Assembly (NCBI GenBank): GCA_023213315.1
Contig: JAKCPI010000297.1
Span: 1 to 64,000 of the forward strand
Length of the DNA: 64,000 nucleotides
DNA from: Euborellia annulipes
Taxonomy: Eukaryota; Arthropoda; Insecta; Dermaptera; Anisolabididae
Reading direction: 5' to 3'
The notes under the pieces were generated by a model. It searched no databases, was not told where the DNA came from, and saw nothing but the letters and a program-made list of their open reading frames with translations. How positions within the stretch are numbered: the first letter of the stretch is position 1; each line of letters opens with the position of its first letter. This document shows, one piece after another, positions 54,481 through 64,000 of the stretch. Position numbers and translations under genes: made by a program.

Positions 54481-54861
54481 CGTGAGTTTAAAATTATTAT
54501 TTATCATTTTCGGTATAGACACATAATATAGTTATTTACTGAAAATGATAATTAATTTCAAATCCAAATGACTTCAAAAAAAATGAAAAATTAATTTTGG
54601 ACTGAATATATTACTTATATTATCCTAAATGATAATAAAGATTTTTTTTTAATAAAAAAAATTTTTTAATCTAATATAGCCAAAAATAGATTAAAACCAA
54701 GGACTAATCCTGAATACCATATGATAGATTCATGTTTATAAAGATTCTAGTTTTCTTTTACTTGCTGGTATTTGGCGCTTGTGAATCAGGAAGCGGAACT
54801 TAGAGTTTATCCTTATAAACAGTAGTCTTACTACCTGTCTGGTTAGACAGGTGACGAATAC

Positions 54862-54935
54862 CTGAGAGATTCCCCTCCATTTAGTCTAGCAATGACCTCA
54901 ACTCTGATCTCTTCATATTCTCGACGCAAGAGCAT
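54862..54935 (-). other. Speculative upstream coding exon
   Basis: Minus strand ATG at 54935 opens MLLRREYEEIRVEVIARLN and ends CTCAG-GTATTC. It would leave phase 2, which fits the acceptor of the exon at 38640-38759 (giving Ser before HVTRTSS). The residues do not resemble vertebrate FRMPD4 and the donor is weak, so this may be chance. Confidence 0.15.
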
Positions 54936-56203
54936 GTAATAAAAAAATATAATATTCAAAGATCGAAGAAGAGGTGGAGATTTAAAATAAAAATGTATGT
55001 TTTAATTAATGTATTATTATCGTGTAAAAAGAGAAAAATAAATTAATCTCATATTGATTTGTTAAATAATAAATTAACATTGACTAACTAACTTGAAGTC
55101 GAGGCTTTTGATTATTAAATAAGTCTAGAAAATCTTCAGATAAAAATAAGTTTTTGTATAAATTTAATAGATAATTATTTAAAAAAAAAAAAAAAATCAT
55201 GAGGTAAGGACCAAATACCGTAGATAAAATTTATTTTATTTTCTTTAATTAAATTAAAAGTTTTTATTAGCACTTAAAAAAAAAGTGCGCTGGCCCAGAG
55301 TTAAAAGAAGATGGCGTATAATTTTCTATTGATTAATCATCTCATTTTTAATTTTATTGCTTATAAAAGTTTAATTCTTGTTGTTCATTCAAATTAAATA
55401 GAGTGCAAATATTATGTCTAGGCTAATCTTTTATGTATGTATAAAGGGGGTGTAATTTGAGAACACAATAAAAAAAAATATTTTTCGCCTTTTGGATAAA
55501 AGGGACACTCAACAAAAACTCAATTTTTTTTTTCGAAATTAATGTGTCAAAATTCAACTCTTGGATAGGAAGTGAACGTACGAAAAGTATATAAATCCAA
55601 TCAGTTTTCGTCCTTTGGTTTTTTTTTTTTTTTTTTTTAATTATCCCCTTTGGCAGCGGCATAAGGAGTTCAAATGCACTGTATATATATATGGTATACC
55701 AGTATATACCAATAGCAAAATAATATAAATAGCAAAAAACATTATTACAATAACGCCTTGTTTAGTTATTGAAAAAAAATTTACAAAAAATTAATCAATT
55801 TTTTGTTTGTTTAATTAAATTTCCCAATGATTTATTTATTTATAAAAAAAATGAGTTCATTTTATGTAAAAAATTATAATCGTGTTTATTCGTGTTTTCT
55901 TTTTTTTTTGTTTTATTAAATTTTTGTTAATTTTTCCCTCAGGGGTAAAAAAAAAAAAGAAAACTACTTAGAGAAAACATCCAATAAAAGTTTTTTTTTT
56001 TATCTTCCAAATAGTAAATATATAGGCAAAAAGAAGACACATGTTCTAGACTTAAGATTGGATCCCTGAGGAAAAAGAAATATAATAAGATTAAGTGCTT
56101 GAAAAAGAAAATCTGAACCTTAAGATCTTTTCTTATACAATGAAAAAATACTATTTTCTTTATTTAATATTTTATTAAAAAAAAAAAAAAAATTATATTT
56201 AAA
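54936..56203. other. No gene seen
   Basis: Very AT-rich with long A and T runs. Confidence 0.5.
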
Positions 56204-56755
56204 AAGAAAAAATCTGGTGTGAATGATAGCACATCCCAGAACTTTCTCTTACCTTCGATAATTGAAAGGTGTGTCTGTGCTTGTCAGGCCAGATTTTTTG
56301 TATTTATATTTTGTCACCATGGCAACCATTTCTCCTATCTTTCTTATGAAATACCAGAGTAAAGTGATCTTCAGAAGATTTCAATGACAAAATGACATAC
56401 ATTTTCAAGAGTATCTAAATTTTTCGAATTTTAATCAAAATCGTTGGAGCGAAAATCGAAAAAAACTGAAAAAGTGCATAAGTAAAGTACTAGTACTCTT
56501 TGGTCGATTTTGTTCAAAAGCTTCGAGTCACGTCCCATGGGGGTAACTTAAATATAAAATTTCAATTCCCTAACTCTTTTTGTTCTTGAGATATTTTGTT
56601 CACAGACAGACCATGTCGCGAAAACCACTTTTTTTGTTTCAGGGGACCTCAAAACGTATATGTCCATCAAAATCTCGTCGTCGAATTTTTGACTTGAAGC
56701 CAATACTTTCTCTCTATATATTAACAACTACCGTATAGGTAAGAGAAAGTAAAAA
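56204..56755 (-). mobile_element. HR copy without microsatellite
   Basis: Hairpin aaaatctggtgtgaatga ... cttgtcaggccagatttttt, then ccatggcaaccatttctcct, ttaatcaaaatcgttggagc, cacagacagaccatgtcgcg and ggtaagagaaagtaaaa. Only cacagacaga remains at the microsatellite site. Confidence 0.88.
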
Positions 56756-56851
56756 AAAATGTTTTGATGATATCAGTCTATCACTTTAAAAAAAAAACTG
56801 CTACCTTCAATGGATGACCTCTAAAAATCCGATATATCCAATATTATATGA

Positions 56852-58158
56852 CCCTGTTATTCAATGGTGTGTCAAAGACCAAAAAATTAAAATTGAGTTA
56901 AGCATGGAATATTGCTTCAAATGCTTTAATTAATAGTATTTTTTATGAAATATGTCCTAAAAAAATTTATTTTTAATGTAAAAGCATAAAATTATTTTTA
57001 CAATATTTCAATGCAGGATTTTACATTTTTCAATAATGATTTATGTACTTAACATGTTGTTTCGTAATACTTAATTTGAAAATAACAATTTTTCATTTAT
57101 GCGTCAAGTCGTAAACAACTATACGCTTGAGATATATTGTTGCGTTTATGCCCTAAGTATTTTCAATTATTAACACAGGCATCGCTATTGTTTAGAGGTA
57201 TTTAATATAAACTCAAGAAAATATTAATTTTATTTACTTCAAATTTATATATTCAATACACTATTACTATATTCCATTTGTTGAAATTTAATACAAGTAT
57301 TTCATAACCTACAAAAATTATCAATAGTTATATTATAATTCATTTTTTACTTTCTTTTAGCCTAATTAAATTAATATCGTTTAATTGAGTTTTAACCAGT
57401 GTGATTTTAACAACCAATAAAAAGTTATTTACCAAATAATATTATATATATTTTTTCCCTTAAATAAACAAAAATCATTTTTTTTTTTTTTTGAAAAATG
57501 AGAAAATTTTCTCTGAATTCGTAGACGTCAAAATTTAATTTTTTGATATTATTCCTGATAATGAAAATGAAGATGAGGATGAGGATCAGTGCGATTTCGA
57601 AAAGACAACAAAATAAATAATATTAGGTTAGGTTAGGTTGAAGTGGTCGTAATATTAAGTCTATTTCATTATTATAACTTTGATTTACTGTTTCCAAGCT
57701 ATTTATTCAGAAATTAATTGATGAGAAAATTTTGATATCACTTTGTATTTAATTTTAAAATATTAATACTATTTAAAATTGATGAATGTGATTTTGATAA
57801 AAAGTTTCTATGCTACTAGTATTAAATATAAAGAGACTTTGAAGCATTTTTGCAAATATAATTGGACTTAGAGAATTTTTCAATCATGGGTCAAGGGACT
57901 TTGAAGCATTATTTACAAATATATATCGCACATAGAGAATTTTGTAAAAATAATTTTTTATATTTTATTTTTTTCTCTAAATTAGTCATATTTTTAGAGA
58001 TAATTTATGAATATCTGCCATAATTACAGTATTTACTTGCACAATTGACAAAAAAAATGATATATAATCTAATAAAAACAATTTAAATCAGAAAAACTTT
58101 AATGTTGATTTTCTCAAAACTCGATATTTGGTCTTTGACACACCATTGAATAACAGGG
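56852..58158. mobile_element. 1.3-kb TIR DNA transposon relic
   Basis: At least 31-bp perfect inverted ends beginning CCCTGTTATTCAATGG (56852 and 58158). An acidic coding scrap near 57545-57617 ends DEDEDQCDFEKTTK before TAA, with an upstream in-frame stop; this resembles a decayed transposase C-terminus. Superfamily not determined. Confidence 0.7.
57622..57640 (+). repeat. Short TTAGG run
   Basis: Three TTAGG units plus TT. TTAGG is the common arthropod telomere repeat, but three units can arise by chance. Confidence 0.6.
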
Positions 58159-58439
58159 TTCATATGTACTAGAGGTGATATGAAGAGAGATCATTAAACA
58201 TCGGGCAAAGAAGACTTTATGAAGTTTAGTAGCAGAGCTCATTTATTGATTATATTTTACTTTTTATTAAATAAAGGCAATGCCTAGATAGAGCTTAGAT
58301 TCTACACCTAAATACCGTTTGTAGGAAAAATACTCACCAGAGAGGTTTTATATGAATTTGTAGGTAAATAATGCTTTAAACATTTAGCATGTTTTGTTTT
58401 TACTTCCTCGGGACCAGCTATCCTCCGGAGGACCTGGAA

Positions 58440-58797
58440 AGTCTCAATTTTTCTTCGGCACCCACCTGAGACGTGAAAATAAGTTTTCGATCAAAATCAG
58501 CCAAAAAATACTAGTACTTTATTGGTGTATTTTTCAGATTTTTTTCGATTTTCTCAAAATTCGCTCCAATGATTTTGATTAAAATTGATAAATCAATTAT
58601 TTTTTAAATACACTTTAAAATGAATATTCTCATTTTTCCCTTGAAATCTTATTAAGACTGAATTCTAATATATCGGTGGAAACTAAATATATGTCGACAC
58701 AAAAAAATTCTGGTGTGACAAGCACAAAACACAACATTCAATTACCAAAGGTATTAGAAAGCAGTGTGTTGTGCGACCAGTCACACCATATTTTTTC
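58440..58797 (+). mobile_element. HR copy, 5' truncated
   Basis: From ctgagacgtgaaaataag and tactagtactttattgg through tcgctccaatgattttg to the terminal hairpin gaccagtcacaccatatttt. Confidence 0.8.
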
Positions 58798-59199
58798 AAC
58801 ATGTGAAGCCATATCGTCCACTCATTTTTGGGATATTTAATTATGTTTATTATTATTGAGCTTGGCTTAACGCCGAAATAAACTAATTGTTTTGTTTTTT
58901 TTACTTCATTGCTACAATAATACAATCAGTGAGACAGCTTGAAATCATTTATTTTAAATAAATTTTAACCGAGGTAATTTCTCCGTCTTTTTAATTTAAA
59001 TCAACTTGTTAGGTGAATGATCTATCTAATTCTATTTATTTCAATGTCAGCTATAAAGAACTAATTTTGGAAAATCACTTTAAAGAAAATTAAAAAGATT
59101 AAATCGTTTTTATTAGCTATAAAATTGAAAAGATTGAATTAATGATGAAAATTTAAAAGCAGGCCGTGATGAGAAATGAGGATTACTTGTGTCATCTGT
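58798..59199. other. No gene seen
   Basis: AT-rich; short minus frame is compositional. Confidence 0.5.
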
Positions 59200-59207
59200 T
59201 GTTTTAG

Positions 59208-59552
59208 CAGTGGCGTACCCAGGGGGGCGTAGGGGGCGGTCCGCCCCAGGCCCCTTTATATTTATAAAAAACAAAATTTAATGAAAATTTCTCTTTGAGA
59301 GGCCCCGGGACCCTCGGGGCTCAATCGAAAACGGAAAAATTTAGATAAAAAACAAAAAAACAAAATTTAATGAAAATTTCTCTATGAGAGGCTCTGATCC
59401 CTTCGGGTTCAGGGATATACTGTATTTTAAAAATATTTTTGTGTATGGAGGAGAGGGATATTTAAAGATGAGCACCCCCCAAAAAAAAATTCATTATAAG
59501 GCCCCCTCTTCTAGTGCCGCCCCAGGCTCCCAAATGCCTCGGTACGCCTCTG
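59208..59552. mobile_element. hAT-type MITE
   Basis: Ends CAGTGGCGTACCCAGG and CCTCGGTACGCCTCTG. Flanks TGTTTTAG and GGTTTTAG match at 7 of 8. Inside, an aaaatttaatgaaaatttct segment is repeated twice. Confidence 0.8.
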
Positions 59553-59689
59553 GGTTTTAGCAGTCTCAAAATTTTTAAGAGGTCAAACGGCGACATGCTG
59601 CAATTACGACCTTTGTTGCCTTTTCTTTAAGAATTTGCCCCTAATTTTTATAAACAAAATTTATTTAAATGCATCTTGAACTTATTAAC

Positions 59690-59790
59690 AAAAAATCAGG
59701 AATGACTACCCGCACAGCCCACAACTTTACTTAATTTCGCTAATCGAAAATTGTGTGATGAGCTGCCACTCCAGATTTTGCATGCCACAT
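59690..59790 (-). mobile_element. Old HR terminal hairpin
   Basis: aaaaatcaggaatgactacc ... cacaactttacttaatttcg ... cgaaaattgtgtgatgagct ... ccactccagatttt: the HR hairpin at about 75% identity. Confidence 0.65.
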
Positions 59791-59840
59791 ATAGATATTT
59801 CTAGAAATGTTAAGTGGAAAATGTTTGTCATCATTTAAAG

Positions 59841-60168
59841 CAGCGTTTTCCAAAATGTGAGGCGAGCCTCCCTAGGGAGGCGCGGACCAGTCTAAGGGGA
59901 GGCGCGTATATTGGCCACCAAGAATATTTTCCAAATGATTGCTAGTTTTATAAATAAAATAATAAAATAATTTAGAAGATTCTGGGACGGAGTTTTAATT
60001 AAAATAATAAATATGAATAAATAAAAAAATATTTTTATATAAATTTATATTTTTTAGTATTAAAAATTTTTGTTTTTGTATTATTTTATTAAATGTGTGG
60101 GGGAGGGGGCGTCGTACGATTAAATATTTTTAAGGGAGGCATTGTAACATAAAGTCTTGAAACCATTG
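59841..60168. mobile_element. hAT-like element with GGCGCG interior
   Basis: Left CAGCGTTTTCCAAAATGTG with gaggcgcggaccag, right cttgaaaccattg. Flanks ATTTAAAG and ACCTAAAG match at 6 of 8. The common non-autonomous hAT layout. Confidence 0.7.
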
Positions 60169-60944
60169 ACCTAAAGTAAGACTCATTCTAGAAAATTATA
60201 CTATGTGCAAAACAAGACAAAGACGGATCCAAGGAAGTTTTTCAGGGTTTTAATTTTTTTCTGACTAGACACGAAGGCGATAGCATTGTTAATTATTTTA
60301 TTTATTAAGATTTGATAAGGGGTTGAAAAATTGAAAAAATGTTTTTTAAGTTTATTTTAGCTAAATCGAAGCCAGATAAATAGAAAACATTCAGAAAATA
60401 GGGTTGATTATTATTTTGATTAGGGGGGATGAAGGGTTGATATTTAAGAAAGGCCTTGGAATATTCTAAATCACTTGTTGACATTTTTTCCAGCTCTAAA
60501 TATAATTAGATTAGAGTAAAAGGTTTTTTTTTTCTTTTTAATAAAAAGGGAATTGTTATTTTCATCTATTTTATTTCTATACAGATAAAGAGAGTCAAGT
60601 TTCTCGTTCAGTCGAGAGCGCGGCCTGCTGGCAGGCGCTTCTCTCTTTTTTGTGTTTAAAGTGAATCAAAGTGAATAATTAATATAGTGTAACCCACCCT
60701 GACCTCACCATCAACCAGCACACCCTCTTGAGTGTCTTATTAAAGGTAATTATTTAGCATTTTATCGTTGAAAAAAAAAAATGGTAGAAACAAATAATTT
60801 GACTGCGAAAAACGATTCTTTTGAATATGAAATAAAATATTTCATATTTCACTAACAAGGGTAGAGGGTGAATATAAGCTGTTGAAAGGGAGAGGGGGAG
60901 TGTAGGTGTCATTGAAAAAAAAAAATTAGTTTTTTATTTGTATT
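60169..60944. other. No gene assigned
   Basis: 60590-60740 is GC-richer (gagagcgcggcctgctggca) without an open frame. The remainder is AT-rich. Confidence 0.4.
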
Positions 60945-61197
60945 TATTTTTTTTTTAAACACAGACTTTTTTCTCATTCAAACTCAACATTCACACACAC
61001 ATTCACACAGTCTTTGCGGCAACTCAGGCCATATAAGACTTTATACGATAACCGTTATTAATTAATACTATACACATTGGGGGTCCAGGCATTTCAATTT
61101 AAGCTATTTGGTATCCATTTCGGACTGCCAGGGGCCCGAACACTTGACGTTCGGTATAGAAGGTAGGCACCCTACCAACTACACCAAGTCTGAGGGC
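60945..61197 (-). mobile_element. tRNA-derived SINE
   Basis: ctttgcggcaactcaggcc, tattgggggtccaggc, a shortened body, cgttcggtatagaaggtagg and ctacaccaagtctgagggc. The B-box part is eroded (ggggcccgaacacttgac). Confidence 0.85.
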
Positions 61198-61783
61198 ATT
61201 TTTTTAAATCTTTTCTTAAGTCACCATTATTTACCATTATATTCTTTCTATATGGCCTATATTTTTGTCAATTCATTTTCCTTAATATATAATACTTTTA
61301 CACAGGGGTGGATTAAGGGTTGAAAATTAAAATAAAATAAAAATAAAAATAATTATTTATAAATGTATTCAAATTATTTTGAGACTAATTTCGCGGTGAA
61401 GGCTCGCATTTCCTTAAGGGGAGGGGGGAGGAGGTATGAAGGCATTAACCAGGGGGGTTAATGCTCCATCCCCTATAATGCACAAAGATATTAATGTTTT
61501 TTAATACTTTTACTAAAAAATTCCGTTTGAATTAAAATTTATATTCAATATTTAGCAAATAGCATAGTAGGATAGAAACATTTTAATGTCATTCTAAAAT
61601 TTCTTATTACTGGGGCGGAATTAATTTTTGAGAATTTCGAAACTCTCTTAAACAGATAATAAAAACACTGGGTAACTTAGGAACCTATCGAATCCCTTGC
61701 AGAATTGTAGGGATTTTTTCTTTAGGTAGAAAAGTAAGATATGATTAATTCACTTATAATTTTACTGGAGTGAGTTCATCTTT
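61198..61783. other. No gene; MITE-like end
   Basis: acaggggtggattaagggtt at 61303 and accaggggggttaatgctcc at 61448 look like hAT-MITE pieces. Confidence 0.4.
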
Positions 61784-62212
61784 TTACTTTCTCTTACCTA
61801 TGTATATATGTAATATATATATAGAGAGAAAGTATTGGATTCATGTAAAAAATTCGATGTCGAGATTTTGATGGATCTTCACGTTTTGAGGTCCCCTGAA
61901 TCCAAAAAAGTGGTTTTCGCGACATGGTCTGTCTGTGGGTGGGTGGGTGGGTGTGTGTGTGTTCAATTTTAAGCATGAAGGAATTGAGCTATGAGGCTGA
62001 AATTTTATAATTAAGTTAAACACCCCCCGGGACCGGAAAAATAAGCTTTTAATCAAAATCGGCCAAAGAATACTAGTACTTTACTGATGTACTTTTTCAG
62101 TTTTTTTCGATTTTCTCAAAATTCGCTCCAACGATTTTTTTTTTAAATTCAAAAATCAATTAGTTTTTAGATGCTCTTTCAAATGTATATTCTCATTTTG
62201 CGATTGAAATTG
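61784..62212 (+). mobile_element. HR copy, 3' truncated
   Basis: Left end tttttactttctcttaccta through gtgggtgggtgggtggg, the HR mid-section and ctcattttgcgattgaaa. Joined directly to a second HR piece. Confidence 0.88.
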
Positions 62213-62218
62213 ATTGAA

Positions 62219-62390
62219 ATACACGTTTTGAGGTCCCGTGAATACAAAAAAGTGGTTTTCGCGACATGGTCTGTCTGTCAGTGTGTCTGTTTGGGTTCAA
62301 TTTAAAGCATGAAGGAATTGTGCTAGGAGATTGAAATTTTAAATTTAAGTTAGGCACCTCCCTAGGGCGTGAAAATAAGATTTGAGAAAA
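62219..62390 (+). mobile_element. Second HR fragment in tandem
   Basis: Restarts at acacgttttgaggtcccgt and gtggttttcgcgacatgg, then gcatgaaggaattgtgct and cgtgaaaataagatttga. Confidence 0.8.
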
Positions 62391-62457
62391 ATATTTTTCT
62401 TCAGGAATGAAAGTTAGAAAAAACGAAGCCAGAATTTTTTCTTTAAAAATATATTTC

Positions 62458-62503
62458 AACAGCTGACGTTTCGGCTTTGGTCAAAGCCCTCCTCGGAGCT
62501 GTT
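62458..62503 (-). ncRNA. Hammerhead motif with strong stems, one core change
   Basis: Minus strand: stem I AACAGCU/AGCUGUU (7 perfect pairs); CCGAGGA (U4 changed to C); G instead of the usual extra U; stem II GGCUUU/AAAGCC (6 perfect pairs); GAAAC; GUC. No mirror arm nearby. Confidence 0.6.
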
Positions 62504-62536
62504 AGTGGTCATCCGAGGATGGCTTTTACCATACTT

Positions 62537-62597
62537 AAGTTGCCGAAAAGACTGTGGGAATGTGAGTGTGAATGAGAAAAAAGTGTGAATGTTTAAA
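62537..62597 (+). mobile_element. SINE 3'-end fragment
   Basis: aagttgccgaaaagactgtg to agtgtgaatgtttaaaaaa only. It directly follows the hammerhead fragment. Confidence 0.75.
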
Positions 62598-63707
62598 AAA
62601 ATAAAATAAAATAAAAAAAAATATTAATTAAAAATATTATACCTGATAGTAAATTAAATTTGAATATATTTTTATCGGTGGAAGCTAACTAACCTCTGCC
62701 TCCCAACCCTAGAAACACAACTTCTACTTCTTGACTATCGCTAATTCAAATTATAAAACAACTTTCAGCCGAATTTCTTATTTGAACAAAGTAACTTTTT
62801 AATTTTTAGTTTCTCTTGAATTTTTTACCATTATTTCTAGAGAGCTATAACTATTTTTACTAACACCTGAGATCTTTTCCATTAAACTAATCTATCCTAA
62901 CAATAAAGAAAATGGCTTTTTGTACTTTTAAAAAAATTTATTTTCGTCTCTTACTCTTTTCTTATAAAATATAATATTAACATACTCATCTTATCTTATC
63001 CTATACTACAGTATTAAATGAGCAATGTACGTTTATTTGTTTGTTTGTAAGCACATGAGTTCTTGAAAACGGATTTCTTTCAAATTGTAAATATAAACTA
63101 TTTCCGGTATCAATACGAAATTAAGCTAGTTTTCATATTTGGGAAAATTCGCGTACTAGTACTTTACTGATGTACTTTTTTTAGTTTCCAATTTTCTCGA
63201 ATTTGCTTTAACGATTTCTTTCAAATTTTAAATATATAGCCTATTATTTCTGATATATAAAACAAATTATGTTTGATCTCGTCTTTTGCAACCTCGAATA
63301 CTAGTACTTGACTGAAGTACTTTTTTAGTTTTTTCTGATTTTATAAAAAAAAATAAAATAAAACACCGGGCTCCAGCTCGGTCATCCCGGAACTTTATAG
63401 TTTATAGACATTTTAGTGTTAATTCGTAGAGGTTAAACTATTGGTTATATTTCTTAAATTTTTTTTTTTTTTAAATAAGTAAATATGATAGTGGATGGAG
63501 ATAAATGTTGGTGAAAACGGAAATAGAATTTTCTATTCCGTTTTTAGCTAAGACATCTGTCAATGCATTGGACACATGATCCTATCTTCATCATGTCATA
63601 AATGTCTTCCTTATCTCTTGTGAATTTTTGAAAAGTAAATAGCTAATTGCTAAATTCAAAGACAAAAGTAGAAAAAAACACTCAACAAGAAGAAGCACTC
63701 GAAACTT
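62598..63707. other. No gene; HR scraps
   Basis: Two diverged HR mid-pieces, tactagtactttactgatg at 63155 and atactagtacttgactgaag at 63298. Otherwise AT-rich. Confidence 0.5.
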
Positions 63708-64000
63708 TAAAAAATATGGTGTGACTGGTCGCACACCACCCAACTTTCTCTTTTCTTTGGTAAAAGAAAGTTGTGTTTTGTGCTTGTCACACCAGATGTT
63801 TTGTGTCGACATATATTTAGTTTTCGACAGCACGGTACATTTTAATTCAAGATGTAAAATTTATAAACATAAAAATATTTATATTCTGTTACAATGGCAA
63901 ACATTTCTCCTATCTTTCCTATAGGCCATGTTGCGAAAACCACTTTTTTTGGATTCAGGGGACCTCAAAACGTATAGATCCATCAAAATCTCGACATGGA
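63708..64000 (-). mobile_element. HR copy running off the window
   Basis: Hairpin aaaatatggtgtgactgg ... cttgtcacaccagatgtttt, then acaatggcaaacatttctcc joined to gccatgttgcgaaaacca and ggggacctcaaaacgtata, so the middle is deleted. Continues past 64000. Confidence 0.88.

Noticed and set aside
57622..57640. Interstitial telomere
   Set aside because: Only three TTAGG units inside a transposon; too short to mean a former chromosome end.

Overview
The window is AT-rich, intron-dominated, repeat-dense animal DNA. It has no operons and no long open frames. One conserved split gene, multi-kilobase introns, tRNA-derived SINEs, a short TTAGG run and many hAT, Tc1/pogo and Penelope-type relics suggest a large-genome invertebrate. 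I would guess an arthropod, perhaps a crustacean; the sequence does not prove this.

Host genes. The one gene I recognise with confidence is on the minus strand: an FRMPD4-type WW-PDZ-FERM scaffold protein. Three consecutive coding exons are visible at 38640-38759, 14185-14328 and 7420-7589, with matching splice phases across introns of about 24.3 kb and 6.6 kb. They encode the segment before the WW domain, the WW domain (split by an intron) and the whole PDZ domain. The FERM part must lie beyond the left edge. The PDZ exon has one extra base in an A6 run, which breaks the frame. A plus-strand tRNA-Asn(GTT) gene (19755-19828) has a 13-nt-deleted pseudogene about 0.9 kb away on the other strand.

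Repeats fill most of the rest. (1) Short Penelope-like, near-palindromic elements with hammerhead-ribozyme motifs in the arms, 12-16 bp target-site duplications (TSDs) and a recurring one-sided tail (about 1.94, 21.2, 24.5, 29.5, 36.3, 37.0, 37.8 and 43.5 kb). (2) A roughly 0.7-kb hairpin-ended family (called HR here) that carries a (TG)n microsatellite at a fixed place, with about 15 copies; its layout recalls Helentron/DINE-1-like elements. (3) A tRNA-derived SINE family with about 12 copies, several with clear TSDs, plus older relatives sharing its 3' domain under different tRNA-like heads. (4) hAT-type MITEs with 8-bp TSDs and G/C runs, a TA-flanked pogo-like relic (50363-51345), and three TIR elements of 1.3-1.6 kb.

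Layout. 0-7.4 kb: repeats and a few coding-like fragments of unknown nature. 7.4-14.3 kb: PDZ exons and the intron between them. 14.3-38.6 kb: one giant intron with the tRNA, SINEs and most hammerhead elements. 38.8-64 kb: probably the upstream intron or 5' flank, mostly HR copies, hAT/pogo relics and foldbacks. The most interesting content is the hammerhead-bearing inverted-repeat elements.
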